Shown: positions 16,289 to 23,402 of the stretch, piece by piece
How the letters are laid out: every line of letters begins with the position of its first letter
Numbering within the stretch: the stretch's first letter is position 1
From: Planctomycetaceae bacterium
GTDB lineage: Bacteria; Planctomycetota; Planctomycetia; Pirellulales; Thermoguttaceae
Direction of reading: 5' to 3'
Length of the DNA stretch: 29,013 nt
Assembly (NCBI GenBank): GCA_009776995.1
Contig: WRMR01000007.1
Span: 1 to 29,013 of the forward strand
Notes under the pieces: model-generated
What the model was told of the DNA's origin: nothing
The model's input: the letters and a program-made list of their open reading frames with translations, nothing else
Database searches by the model: none
Made by a program: the position numbers and the translations under genes

Positions 16289-17509
16289 ATGAAAGAGAGA
16301 ATCTTTGTTAAGATGGGGGGGGGGGGCAAGATGATTGCCTTTACTCTCGTTGAACTTCTTGTTGTCATTGCCATCATCGGCATTTTGATTGCGCTTCTAT
16401 TACCCGCCGTTCAGGCGGCGCGGGAAGCGGCCCGGAGGATGCAGTGCGCGAACCATTTGAAACAGATCGGACTTGCGGTCCACAATTTCCACGATGCGCA
16501 TCGGGGGCTTCCGCCGTTCAAAATTGACGGATATCGTATCGGTGCTCCCGCGTTTCTGTTCCCTTACATCGAACAGACCGCCCTTTGGGAGAAGTTGGTC
16601 AACATGCCGGCAGTCAACAGTACATCGGATACGGGATTGGACGTGATCTTTGTCTGGTACTGGCGGGAAATCTCTGTGGAAGAACGACAGGCTTTCAGTT
16701 CGGTTTCCACCTACCTTTGTCCTTCCCGACGCACCGGAAGAGTGAACTACACAGACGGTAACGCGGCTGCCCCCACCGGCTTTGCAGGTGCAGGCCCGTG
16801 CAGCGATTATGCCATCGTGGCATATCAAGCGGCTCCGAGACCTGCAACGGGACAAACAACGACCCCGCTGACTGCCAACTGGTGGGATATGTTCGGCGGT
16901 GACTTGGAAAGCTATCAATGGGCCATCGGTTTACCTGGTCCTTACGGTGCCGGTCGTGCCGATGCAGGCAATGATAAAAGTCCGTTTATCCCCGGCCAAA
17001 CTGTCATGTCCAATGCGGTGCCGCGCAGTAACAATGGAAATGGGAATAACAAGCGGAAGAATTGGACTGCAGACGCCGGGTTTCAGCGTTGGGTTGACGG
17101 AACAAGCAATCAGATTATCTGGGGGGAAAAGCACATTCCACCCAGCAAATTGGGAAAATGCGGAGTTGCCGGTCACAACCTTCGCGTCGCGCACGATGAT
17201 TGCACTTACATGCAAACGGGAGGCGATCAGAGCTGGGCTTCCTTGTTTCGCCTGATTCAAAGCGAGTATTCGGAAGGGAATATCGTTCGCAGTGCCAAGT
17301 CGTTTGACGTCATTCCTGAAGTGGCGGATGACGGACAACACCTTTTGTATCACGCAAATTCCGCGTACAGTTTCGGCAGTGCGCATCCCGGACTCGCCCA
17401 GTTTCTCATCGGCGACGGTTCCGTTCATGCCCTGTCATGCACCACGGCGGATCAGGTGATTTACTCGCTGGCCGACGTCAGCGACGGCGGTGCCGTGTCG
17501 TTGCCGTAA
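16289..17509 (+). CDS. DUF1559 protein with prepilin-like N-terminus
   Basis: The 406-residue protein has a short leader with positive charges, then FTLVELLVVIAIIGILIALLLPAVQAAREAARR: the type IV prepilin-like N-terminal helix that planctomycete DUF1559 proteins share. The leader-peptidase glycine is not directly before FTLVE here; the leader reads GGGGKMIA. The globular domain follows (LPPFKIDGYRIG, FLFPYIEQ, YLCPSR, GTSNQIIWGEKH). It ends with the family's closing motif (SAHPGLAQFLIGDGSVHAL). ATG 16289 has AAAGG six bases upstream. A second in-frame ATG at 16331 follows a run of 12 G (16315-16326) and would still give the complete helix. The G-run makes the reading frame from 16289 sensitive to slippage. 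It is probably a surface or pseudopilin-like protein. Confidence 0.92.
   Translation: MKERIFVKMGGGGKMIAFTLVELLVVIAIIGILIALLLPAVQAAREAARRMQCANHLKQIGLAVHNFHDAHRGLPPFKIDGYRIGAPAFLFPYIEQTALWEKLVNMPAVNSTSDTGLDVIFVWYWREISVEERQAFSSVSTYLCPSRRTGRVNYTDGNAAAPTGFAGAGPCSDYAIVAYQAAPRPATGQTTTPLTANWWDMFGGDLESYQWAIGLPGPYGAGRADAGNDKSPFIPGQTVMSNAVPRSNNGNGNNKRKNWTADAGFQRWVDGTSNQIIWGEKHIPPSKLGKCGVAGHNLRVAHDDCTYMQTGGDQSWASLFRLIQSEYSEGNIVRSAKSFDVIPEVADDGQHLLYHANSAYSFGSAHPGLAQFLIGDGSVHALSCTTADQVIYSLADVSDGGAVSLP
16315..16326. repeat. Homopolymer run of 12 G inside the DUF1559 leader
   Basis: Twelve consecutive G bases encode the glycine run after codon 9. Any change of length not divisible by three would break the frame from ATG 16289, while ATG 16331 downstream would be unaffected. 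Such tracts are typical phase-variation sites, and also typical sequencing-error sites. Confidence 0.9.
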
Positions 17510-17554
17510 CACACGCCACGCTGATTTCAGTTGAGGAAAACATGGTTTGAAATG

Positions 17555-17672
17555 AGGACTCACGCTAAAATAAGCTGACAAATCAGAGCCGCGACGGTCA
17601 CGGAGCGGTTACTCCGCTCGATAACTCTCGCGGCTCTGATGGAAATGTTGACTTTGCTTTTGCGCGACTCCT
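17555..17672 (-). repeat. MITE-like palindromic element, copy 3 (inverted)
   Basis: 118 bp, reverse orientation relative to copies 1 and 2. Read on the plus strand the ends are AGGACTCACGC (17555-17565) and GCGCGACTCCT (17662-17672). The hairpin runs from ATCAGAGCCGCGACGG to CTCGCGGCTCTGAT. It starts 45 bases after the DUF1559 stop and ends 18 bases before the next gene's ATG. Confidence 0.8.
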
Positions 17673-17690
17673 GAATTTGATGGAGAGACA

Positions 17691-18713
17691 ATGAAAAACG
17701 ACAGGATCGGTATTTGCCTGATCGGTGCGGGTCGGGCGGGAATGATTCACGCGAACAATTTTATGAAAAGGGTTTCCAATGCCTCCATGAAATGTGTCGT
17801 CGATGTTGTTCCCGAAACAGCCCGCAGCGCGGCGGAAAAGCTGGGAATTTCACGATACTCCGTTGACTATCGTGAAATCCTGGACTCTTCCGACATTGAC
17901 GCCGTTGTCGTTGTTGCTCCCACGCACTTGCACCGTGAAATCGTCGTTGCCTGTGCCGGGGCCGGAAAACACATTCTCTGCGAAAAGCCGATGGCACTCA
18001 ATGCACAGGAATGTGAAGAGATGGAAAACGCGGTTGCCCGCAACCATGTCAAGCTGCAAATCGGATTCATGCGCCGCTATGACGCCGATTTCGTCCGGGC
18101 CAGGGAGGCCGTCGATTCCGGTGACATCGGCGAGGTTGTCCTGATCCGTTCCTCAACGCGAGGCCCCAGCAAACCTCACCCCTGGATGTACGATATCAAA
18201 CGGAGTAACGGCGTCCTGGCGGAAGTCAACAGTCACGATGTTGATACCATCCGATGGTTTTCCGGGAGCGAGGTCAAAACGGTGTTCGCCCTTGGCGGCA
18301 ATTACCGCAACAGGGAAATTGCCGCCGAATATCCCGATTATTATGACAACCTTGTCGTGACGGGAGAGTTTGCCAACGGGGTCCAGTATGTCATCGACGG
18401 TGCCGCTTATGTGCAATACGGTTATGACGTCAAGCTGGAAGTCGTCGGCACGCGCGGAGTCATTCGCGTCGCCAGGGAAGAGGCGACGGGAGTTCAATGG
18501 ATCACGAAAGAGAACGGCATCCATACCCCGTTCGTGAAAAGTTGGACGGATTTGTTCAAGGACGCCTATCTTGAAGAAGATGCCCGATTCGTTGATTGTA
18601 TCCTCCACGACAAACAGCCGCAGGTGACCGGTCATGATGGAAAAATGGCCGTTCGCATTGTCGAGGCGGGCAATCGTTCCATTGCGGAAAAACGTATCAT
18701 TGAGTTATCATAA
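17691..18713 (+). CDS. Gfo/Idh/MocA-family dehydrogenase, inositol-2-dehydrogenase-like
   Basis: The 340-residue protein has the Rossmann glycine motif LIGAGRAGMIH (G12, G14, G17) and the EKP motif at 98-100 (LCEKPMA). The downstream catalytic segment GVLAEVNSHDVDTIRWF carries H182 and D185. The combination of GFMRRYDADFVRA and the EVNSHDVDT block is like myo/scyllo-inositol 2-dehydrogenases, so oxidation of a cyclic polyol or sugar at one hydroxyl with NAD(P)+ is likely. Length is normal for the IolG group. The ATG has GGAGAG a few bases upstream. It is the first gene of a six-gene run; the next start is only about 20 bases past its stop. Exact substrate is not readable. Confidence 0.92.
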   Translation: MKNDRIGICLIGAGRAGMIHANNFMKRVSNASMKCVVDVVPETARSAAEKLGISRYSVDYREILDSSDIDAVVVVAPTHLHREIVVACAGAGKHILCEKPMALNAQECEEMENAVARNHVKLQIGFMRRYDADFVRAREAVDSGDIGEVVLIRSSTRGPSKPHPWMYDIKRSNGVLAEVNSHDVDTIRWFSGSEVKTVFALGGNYRNREIAAEYPDYYDNLVVTGEFANGVQYVIDGAAYVQYGYDVKLEVVGTRGVIRVAREEATGVQWITKENGIHTPFVKSWTDLFKDAYLEEDARFVDCILHDKQPQVTGHDGKMAVRIVEAGNRSIAEKRIIELS

Positions 18714-18732
18714 AATGAAAGGAAGCCGAGTT

Positions 18733-19842
18733 ATGCTTGCGTTGAGATTGTACGGTCCGAAAGATATTCGACTTGACGAGATCGACGTTCCCGTGATCAG
18801 TGACGACGATATTCTGTTGAAAGTTGACGCCGCCGCCTTATGTGGCACGGACGTCCGCATGATGCAAAACGGTTATCGTCATGTCTCGGAGGAAAGACCG
18901 CTTGTTTTGGGACACGAATTTGCCGGAACCGTGGTCGAAGCCGGCCGGAACGTCCCGCTTTATGAAGAAGGGATGCAGGTTGCCGTTGCGCCCAACATCG
19001 GTTGCGGCCTGTGCCTGCGCTGCGTTTCGGGAAGGCCTCATTTGTGCAACGCTTACAAGGCTTTCGGAATTAACATGGACGGGGCGTTTGCCGAATATGT
19101 CAAAATTCCGCAAAAGGCGATTTTGCAAGGAAATCTCATGCCGTTGCCGAACGGTTTGTCCCCGGAAGACGCAACCCTGAACGAACCTCTTTCCTGCGTG
19201 TATAACGGCTTTCTGAAATGCGGGATCGTCCCCGGTGAACATGTTTTGATCGTCGGGGCCGGGCCGATCGGCGTCATGCACGCCATGTTCGCCCGCATCG
19301 CCGGAGCGGCAAGGATTATCGTGTGCGACCTGCTGTGGGAGAGACTGTTTCAATGTCAATCCCTGCTGGACGGCATTGACGTTTGCCGGGCTGATCAGTT
19401 GGCGGATTTTGTCATGGAGAAAACGCGGGGGGACGGCCTGGACGTGGCCGTCATCGCCTGCCCTTCGCCCCGGATGCAGTCTGCGGTGATTCCGCTGATG
19501 AATTACGGAGGCCGGGTCAACTTTTTCGGCGGTGTTCCCGCCTTGGAACAGATGGTCCCGATCAATACGAATCTCGTTCACTACAAAGAACTGTGCCTGA
19601 CAGGATCGACGAGGGCAAGCACGGAGCATTTCCGCAAAACGCTTCAATTCATTTCCGATGGATTGATCAATGTCAGAAAACTCATTACGGCCCGGTTCCA
19701 CATCAGCGACGTCCTGGACGCGTTCGACATGAACGGCAATGGTTTGGCTTTGAAAAAACTCATCACCTTCGAACCCGTTTTGGACTATTCGAAACCAACG
19801 GATACGCGGGATGAACCGGCTCTTGTTTCCGCGAAAGGCTAG
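18733..19842 (+). CDS. Zinc-dependent medium-chain alcohol/polyol dehydrogenase
   Basis: ATG 18733 is chosen because AAAGGAAG lies seven bases upstream; an earlier in-frame ATG at 18715 sits before that site. The 369-residue protein has catalytic-zinc ligands C37 (CGTD) and H61-E62 (GHEFAG). Structural-zinc cysteines are at 91, 94, 97 and 105 (CGLCLRC...C). The segment EPLSCVYNG (E151) is typical of sorbitol/threonine-type dehydrogenases, and the NAD-binding motif VGAGPIG is at 174-180. It probably oxidises a secondary hydroxyl of a polyol or sugar. It follows the Gfo/Idh gene by 19 bases, and the next gene's start overlaps its stop region, so the three are likely translated from one message. 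Confidence 0.93.
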   Translation: MLALRLYGPKDIRLDEIDVPVISDDDILLKVDAAALCGTDVRMMQNGYRHVSEERPLVLGHEFAGTVVEAGRNVPLYEEGMQVAVAPNIGCGLCLRCVSGRPHLCNAYKAFGINMDGAFAEYVKIPQKAILQGNLMPLPNGLSPEDATLNEPLSCVYNGFLKCGIVPGEHVLIVGAGPIGVMHAMFARIAGAARIIVCDLLWERLFQCQSLLDGIDVCRADQLADFVMEKTRGDGLDVAVIACPSPRMQSAVIPLMNYGGRVNFFGGVPALEQMVPINTNLVHYKELCLTGSTRASTEHFRKTLQFISDGLINVRKLITARFHISDVLDAFDMNGNGLALKKLITFEPVLDYSKPTDTRDEPALVSAKG

Positions 19843-19844
19843 AT

Positions 19845-20813
19845 GTGGGCAATGTCATCAGAACGGTTTGCGGTGATATTCCACCCGATTCGTTGGGACA
19901 TTGCCAGTGCCATGAGCACCTTTTCATTGAAAAAGGGAAACCCTCCGAACTCGTTCCATCGCTCCTGATGGAGGATTTGGAGAAGACAAGCCGGGAGTTG
20001 TCCGAATACAAGAAAGCCGGAGGCGGAGCCGTTGTCGATGCACAACCTGTCCATTGCGGGCGTATGGCGGAATTTCTCGTGGAAGCCTCGCAAAAAACGG
20101 GCGTTCACGTCATCGCTTCGACGGGCTTTCACAAAACCGTGTATTATCCCGAAACGAGTTACGTTTTCCGTGGTGATGAAGAGGAAATCACGTCGCTTTA
20201 TATTCGGGAAATTGAGGAAGGCATGATTGCCTCGGAACAATCGGGGGCAAAACAAATTGCCGGCAGGGCGGGAGTGATCAAAACGGCGGTTGATCGGGAC
20301 GAAGCGATGCGGGACGGTGTTTATGAAAAACTGTTTTCCGCCGCCGTCCATGCGTCGAAAGCGACCGGCGCAACGATTCTCTGCCACATCGAGTTTGAGT
20401 CCGACGCCCTGGCGTTGACTGCCCGCCTTTTGAAAAAAGACGTTCCACCGCAGAAAATCATCCTGTGTCATCTCGACCGGGTGCGATTCGATTTCCAGTA
20501 TCACGAGGAATGTTTGAGGCACGGCGTTTACCTTGAATATGACACGATCAACAGAACGGCGCATCACGACGACGTCAGCGAGGCAACATTGATTCATCAA
20601 ATCCTGAACGCGGGATATGAAAAGCAAATCCTCCTGGGTTTGGACACGACGAACCGGCGCCTTCGCAACTATGGAGCCGGCATGGGACTTGATTACATCA
20701 TCAACGATTTCATGCCCGTATTGAAACAAGAAGGAATGGGAAAGACTCTCCTGGACAGGATGTTGGTAGAGAATCCGCAAGAAGCACTCGGCATTTGCCG
20801 GTCGGACCACTGA
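19845..20813 (+). CDS. Phosphotriesterase-family metal hydrolase (possible sugar lactonase)
   Basis: A GTG start at 19845 lies two bases after the upstream stop, with AAAGG six bases ahead, indicating coupled translation. The 322-residue amidohydrolase shows the full binuclear metal set: H23-x-H25 (CHEHLF), K146 (bridging, carbamylated lysine position), H181 (LCHIE), H209 (LCHLD) and D267 (LGLDTTNR). Members act as lactonases or phosphotriesterases, and several related enzymes hydrolyse sugar-lactones or their phosphates. Its place after two sugar dehydrogenases fits hydrolysis of the lactone they produce, as in pentitol pathways described for other bacteria. That is an inference from context; the natural substrate is not shown. 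No signal peptide: cytosolic. Confidence 0.92.
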   Translation: MGNVIRTVCGDIPPDSLGHCQCHEHLFIEKGKPSELVPSLLMEDLEKTSRELSEYKKAGGGAVVDAQPVHCGRMAEFLVEASQKTGVHVIASTGFHKTVYYPETSYVFRGDEEEITSLYIREIEEGMIASEQSGAKQIAGRAGVIKTAVDRDEAMRDGVYEKLFSAAVHASKATGATILCHIEFESDALALTARLLKKDVPPQKIILCHLDRVRFDFQYHEECLRHGVYLEYDTINRTAHHDDVSEATLIHQILNAGYEKQILLGLDTTNRRLRNYGAGMGLDYIINDFMPVLKQEGMGKTLLDRMLVENPQEALGICRSDH

Positions 20814-20857
20814 TCATTGCCGTGGCTGCCCGGTCATCTCCCCTGAAAGGTGAAAAC

Positions 20858-21640
20858 GTGAAAAAGTCTTTGATTTTGTTTGTCGGAATGGCGGTGTTCG
20901 CCGTGGTTTGTGTGGTTATTGCAGGGCGGTCATTCGCAGCGGACGTGCCTTTACCGCCGATCGGCGACCTGACGCCGCAGATCGAAAGCTACGTCAACAA
21001 GCTCAACGAAGGGATTGCCGATTTGGACGGCACAAAGGATTACAAAGCGGACTCCGATTCACTGATCAAGGACGCCTCCGCCCTGATGCTCGTGGCACTG
21101 GCAATCGGGCTTTCGCCGGAAGACAGCCAATACAAGAAAGCCGTGCCTGCGATCATCAAGGCGTGTGCCGGTTTCAAGACAGCGGGAACTTACGCCGAAG
21201 CGAAAGCGGCTGTTGCGGGAATCGCCCAAGCCACTCAAGAGTCCGGCGATTCCTCCACACTGTCCTGGTCCAAGATCGTCGCGCTCAAACCGGCCATGAA
21301 AGCCGTACCGGTTGTCAACAGCGGCGTCAGCCGGAACATGAGAAACGAGTTGACGCTCAAGAAGGGGATCGCCAGGGTCTGTGAAGGCACCGCCACGCTG
21401 GCCGTCATCGTGCATGGCTCCATCGCGAACGCCGATGAAACGATCAAGCCGGCCGAGGCCGAACTTTGGAAAAAACAGTGCGAACTGTTCCGCGACATGG
21501 CACTGGAAACGAACAAGATGGCTCATGACTTCGAGGCCGGCAATGTGTCGTTCGGTACGCTCAGGAGCCAATATGACAAGCTCAACGAATCTTGTGACGC
21601 CTGCCACGAACATTTTGTGGGAGGCGGCCAAGTCAATTAA
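20858..21640 (+). CDS. Secreted cytochrome c'-like monoheme protein
   Basis: A GTG start at 20858 is supported by AAAGGTGA just upstream. The 260-residue protein has a signal peptide ending near SFA-ADV, then a largely helical body. A single heme-attachment motif CDACH (C246, C249, H250) lies 15 residues from the C-terminus. A C-terminal CxxCH in a helical bundle is the cytochrome c' pattern, but cytochromes c' are about 130 residues. The first half (about 40-150) has a similar helix/hydrophobic rhythm without a CxxCH, suggesting a duplicated, heme-less domain. It lies between the PTE-like and shikimate-dehydrogenase-like genes with gaps of about 44 bases each. An electron acceptor for a periplasmic dehydrogenase is one speculation. 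Confidence 0.85.
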   Translation: MKKSLILFVGMAVFAVVCVVIAGRSFAADVPLPPIGDLTPQIESYVNKLNEGIADLDGTKDYKADSDSLIKDASALMLVALAIGLSPEDSQYKKAVPAIIKACAGFKTAGTYAEAKAAVAGIAQATQESGDSSTLSWSKIVALKPAMKAVPVVNSGVSRNMRNELTLKKGIARVCEGTATLAVIVHGSIANADETIKPAEAELWKKQCELFRDMALETNKMAHDFEAGNVSFGTLRSQYDKLNESCDACHEHFVGGGQVN

Positions 21641-21653
21641 TAACGGCGTTATT
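21639..21653. promoter_or_regulatory. 15-bp palindrome overlapping a stop codon
   Basis: AATAACG and CGTTATT flank a single central G, starting at the cytochrome gene's stop codon. The arms are too close for a normal hairpin loop, so a dimeric regulator's binding site is more plausible; no regulator is assigned. Confidence 0.3.
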
Positions 21654-21683
21654 GGCACCTGGACTTTCGATTGGAAAAAAACG

Positions 21684-22649
21684 ATGTTTCATTTTGAAAA
21701 AGCGACTCAACCGACGATGTATTTCATCGGCGTGACGACGGAAAAATCCTCAATTATGAAGATCTTCCCCGAATGGGCGGCCGCCCTGGGATTGAAAGAC
21801 ACCGTCCTGACGGGCATTGACGTCGCAATCCATGCTCCAGCGGAGACGTATCGGGAAGTCGTGCGTTTCATCAAGGATGATCCGCTCTCGCTGGGGGCTC
21901 TCGTGACAACACACAAAATCGACCTGTATCAGGCCGCAAAGGATTTGTTCGACTTTTCAGATACGTATGCAAGTATGTTCAATGAGATTTCTTCCATCTC
22001 GAAACGGGAGGGAAAACTTCGGGGACACGCCAAGGACCCGATTTCCTGCGGATCGGCACTGGAAGATTTCGTTCCGAAAAACTACTGGAAGGATCACAAG
22101 GAAGCCGGAGTTCTCATCATGGGAGCGGGTGGCAGTGCCATCTCGATGTGCTCCTATTTTTTCCGTCCTGAGTTTGAAGGCAATTTTCCATCCCGGGTCG
22201 TCATTACGAACCGTTCGAAGCCCCGCTTGGACGAAATTGAGCGGATCAACCGGGAACTTTTGAACAAATGGGGCATCCCGTGCGAGTATTATTTGGCACC
22301 ATCGCCGGAACAAAACGACGACGCTTTGCACACGATGAACGATGGTTCGTTGGTGATCAACGCGACGGGATTGGGCAAGGATCGTCCCGGTTCGCCGCTG
22401 ACCGACAACGCCCGTTTTCCCCGAAACGGAATCGTCTGGGAAATCAACTATCGCGGTGATCTTCGTTTCATGCACCAGGCTCTGGAGCAACAGGAAGAAA
22501 GGAAATTGCATGTCGAGGACGGGTGGAGATATTTCATCTACGGCTGGACTCAGGTGATTGCCGAAGTGTTCGATTTGGAAATCCCTGCCGAAACCCTGGT
22601 GCGGCTTGATACAATCGCTGAAAAATTCACGAACAGAAACAACGGGTAA
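21684..22649 (+). CDS. Shikimate-dehydrogenase-like NAD(P) oxidoreductase
   Basis: ATG 21684 is chosen because the open frame further upstream overlaps the cytochrome gene and resembles no family; a GGAAAA stretch precedes it. The 321-residue protein has an AroE-type substrate-binding domain with the catalytic-lysine block LGALVTTHKIDL and the aspartate block GHAKDPISCGSAL. A Rossmann domain follows with VLIMGAGGSAIS, VITNRSKPRLD and VINATGLGKDRPGSPL. The overall plan is that of shikimate/quinate dehydrogenases. The NTD-type motif of true AroE is replaced by KDPISC, and no other aromatic-pathway gene is near. A different polyhydroxylated ring or sugar acid is therefore the likely substrate (inference). 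It is followed after 5 bases by the PGI gene. Confidence 0.87.
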   Translation: MFHFEKATQPTMYFIGVTTEKSSIMKIFPEWAAALGLKDTVLTGIDVAIHAPAETYREVVRFIKDDPLSLGALVTTHKIDLYQAAKDLFDFSDTYASMFNEISSISKREGKLRGHAKDPISCGSALEDFVPKNYWKDHKEAGVLIMGAGGSAISMCSYFFRPEFEGNFPSRVVITNRSKPRLDEIERINRELLNKWGIPCEYYLAPSPEQNDDALHTMNDGSLVINATGLGKDRPGSPLTDNARFPRNGIVWEINYRGDLRFMHQALEQQEERKLHVEDGWRYFIYGWTQVIAEVFDLEIPAETLVRLDTIAEKFTNRNNG

Positions 22650-22654
22650 TCGTT

Positions 22655-23263
22655 ATGACCGACTTCAACACCGCAAATACGCCTTTTGATTATGCAAGAG
22701 GTTTCACAATCGACTTCGATTTGAGGACGGGGGCTTCGGCACTCAGGGAAACTTCTTTACGTCCGCTCAGTGCCGTTAAAGGGATTTTCGCGGACGAAGC
22801 CGCCGCAGATGAAATTCTGAAAAAGGACGACCCCTTGATTTATGAGTTTCATGAATTAAGCGTCCCGGAACATCCGGGCGATCTGGCGTTCGGTTGCAGT
22901 AAAGTCTATCCGGGAAAAATCGGCAAAGAATACTACATGACGAAAGGACATTTTCACACCGTCCTGGACACCGGGGAAGTGTATTACTGTCTTGCAGGTC
23001 ACGGTTATATGATGTTGGAAAATCCGGAAGGCGACTGGTCCGCTCTTGAACTCGGACCGGGAAAGGCCGTTTACGTCCCGCGACGTTATGCTCATCGAAG
23101 CATTAATGTCGATCCGGTCGAACCGCTTTTGACCTTTTTTGTTTTTCGGGCCGATGCGGGACATGATTACGGAACGATTGCCGCGAATGGATATCGAAAA
23201 CTTTTGATCGAAGAGAATGGAAAACCTTGCATCATGGATAATCCGAAATGGAGCCGGGACTGA
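22655..23263 (+). CDS. pgiA: Cupin-type glucose-6-phosphate isomerase
   Basis: The 202-residue cupin matches the metal-dependent phosphoglucose isomerases first known from archaea, which interconvert glucose-6-phosphate and fructose-6-phosphate. Visible metal ligands are H99 and H101 (GHFH), E108 (GEVYY) and H147 (YAHRS). The spacings of 2, 7 and 39 residues equal those I recall for the Pyrococcus furiosus enzyme (His88, His90, Glu97, His136). The typical lead-in MTKGHFH and the following VYYCLAGHG are also present. It is the last gene of the run, five bases after the dehydrogenase-like gene, so translation is probably coupled. This suggests the pathway yields a hexose-6-phosphate. A standard PGI is presumably encoded elsewhere. 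A related sugar-phosphate substrate is possible. Confidence 0.93.
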   Translation: MTDFNTANTPFDYARGFTIDFDLRTGASALRETSLRPLSAVKGIFADEAAADEILKKDDPLIYEFHELSVPEHPGDLAFGCSKVYPGKIGKEYYMTKGHFHTVLDTGEVYYCLAGHGYMMLENPEGDWSALELGPGKAVYVPRRYAHRSINVDPVEPLLTFFVFRADAGHDYGTIAANGYRKLLIEENGKPCIMDNPKWSRD

Positions 23264-23362
23264 ATGATCCATTCCTTCGGCAAGGCCGGGCTCAAGCAAT
23301 CCATTTCCTCCGGTGGGTGGCAGAAGCACGGGTATCTTGCCCGCCGTTTCGCCTGGCTCGTT

Positions 23363-23379
23363 GCAGGCTGGAAGCCTGC
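23363..23379. terminator. Hairpin between convergent pgiA and ribBA
   Basis: GCAGGCT (23363-23369) and AGCCTGC (23373-23379) form a 7-bp stem with a 3-base loop in the 139-base gap between convergent genes. It could act on both strands, but there is no clear T-run. It may be a dispersed palindrome. Confidence 0.35.
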
Positions 23380-23402
23380 GATCTCATTGTGTGCAATAAA
23401 AA

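Noticed and set aside
21381..21683. Upstream extension of the shikimate-dehydrogenase-like frame
   Set aside because: It overlaps the cytochrome gene out of frame and shows no family resemblance; the family begins at about 21684.
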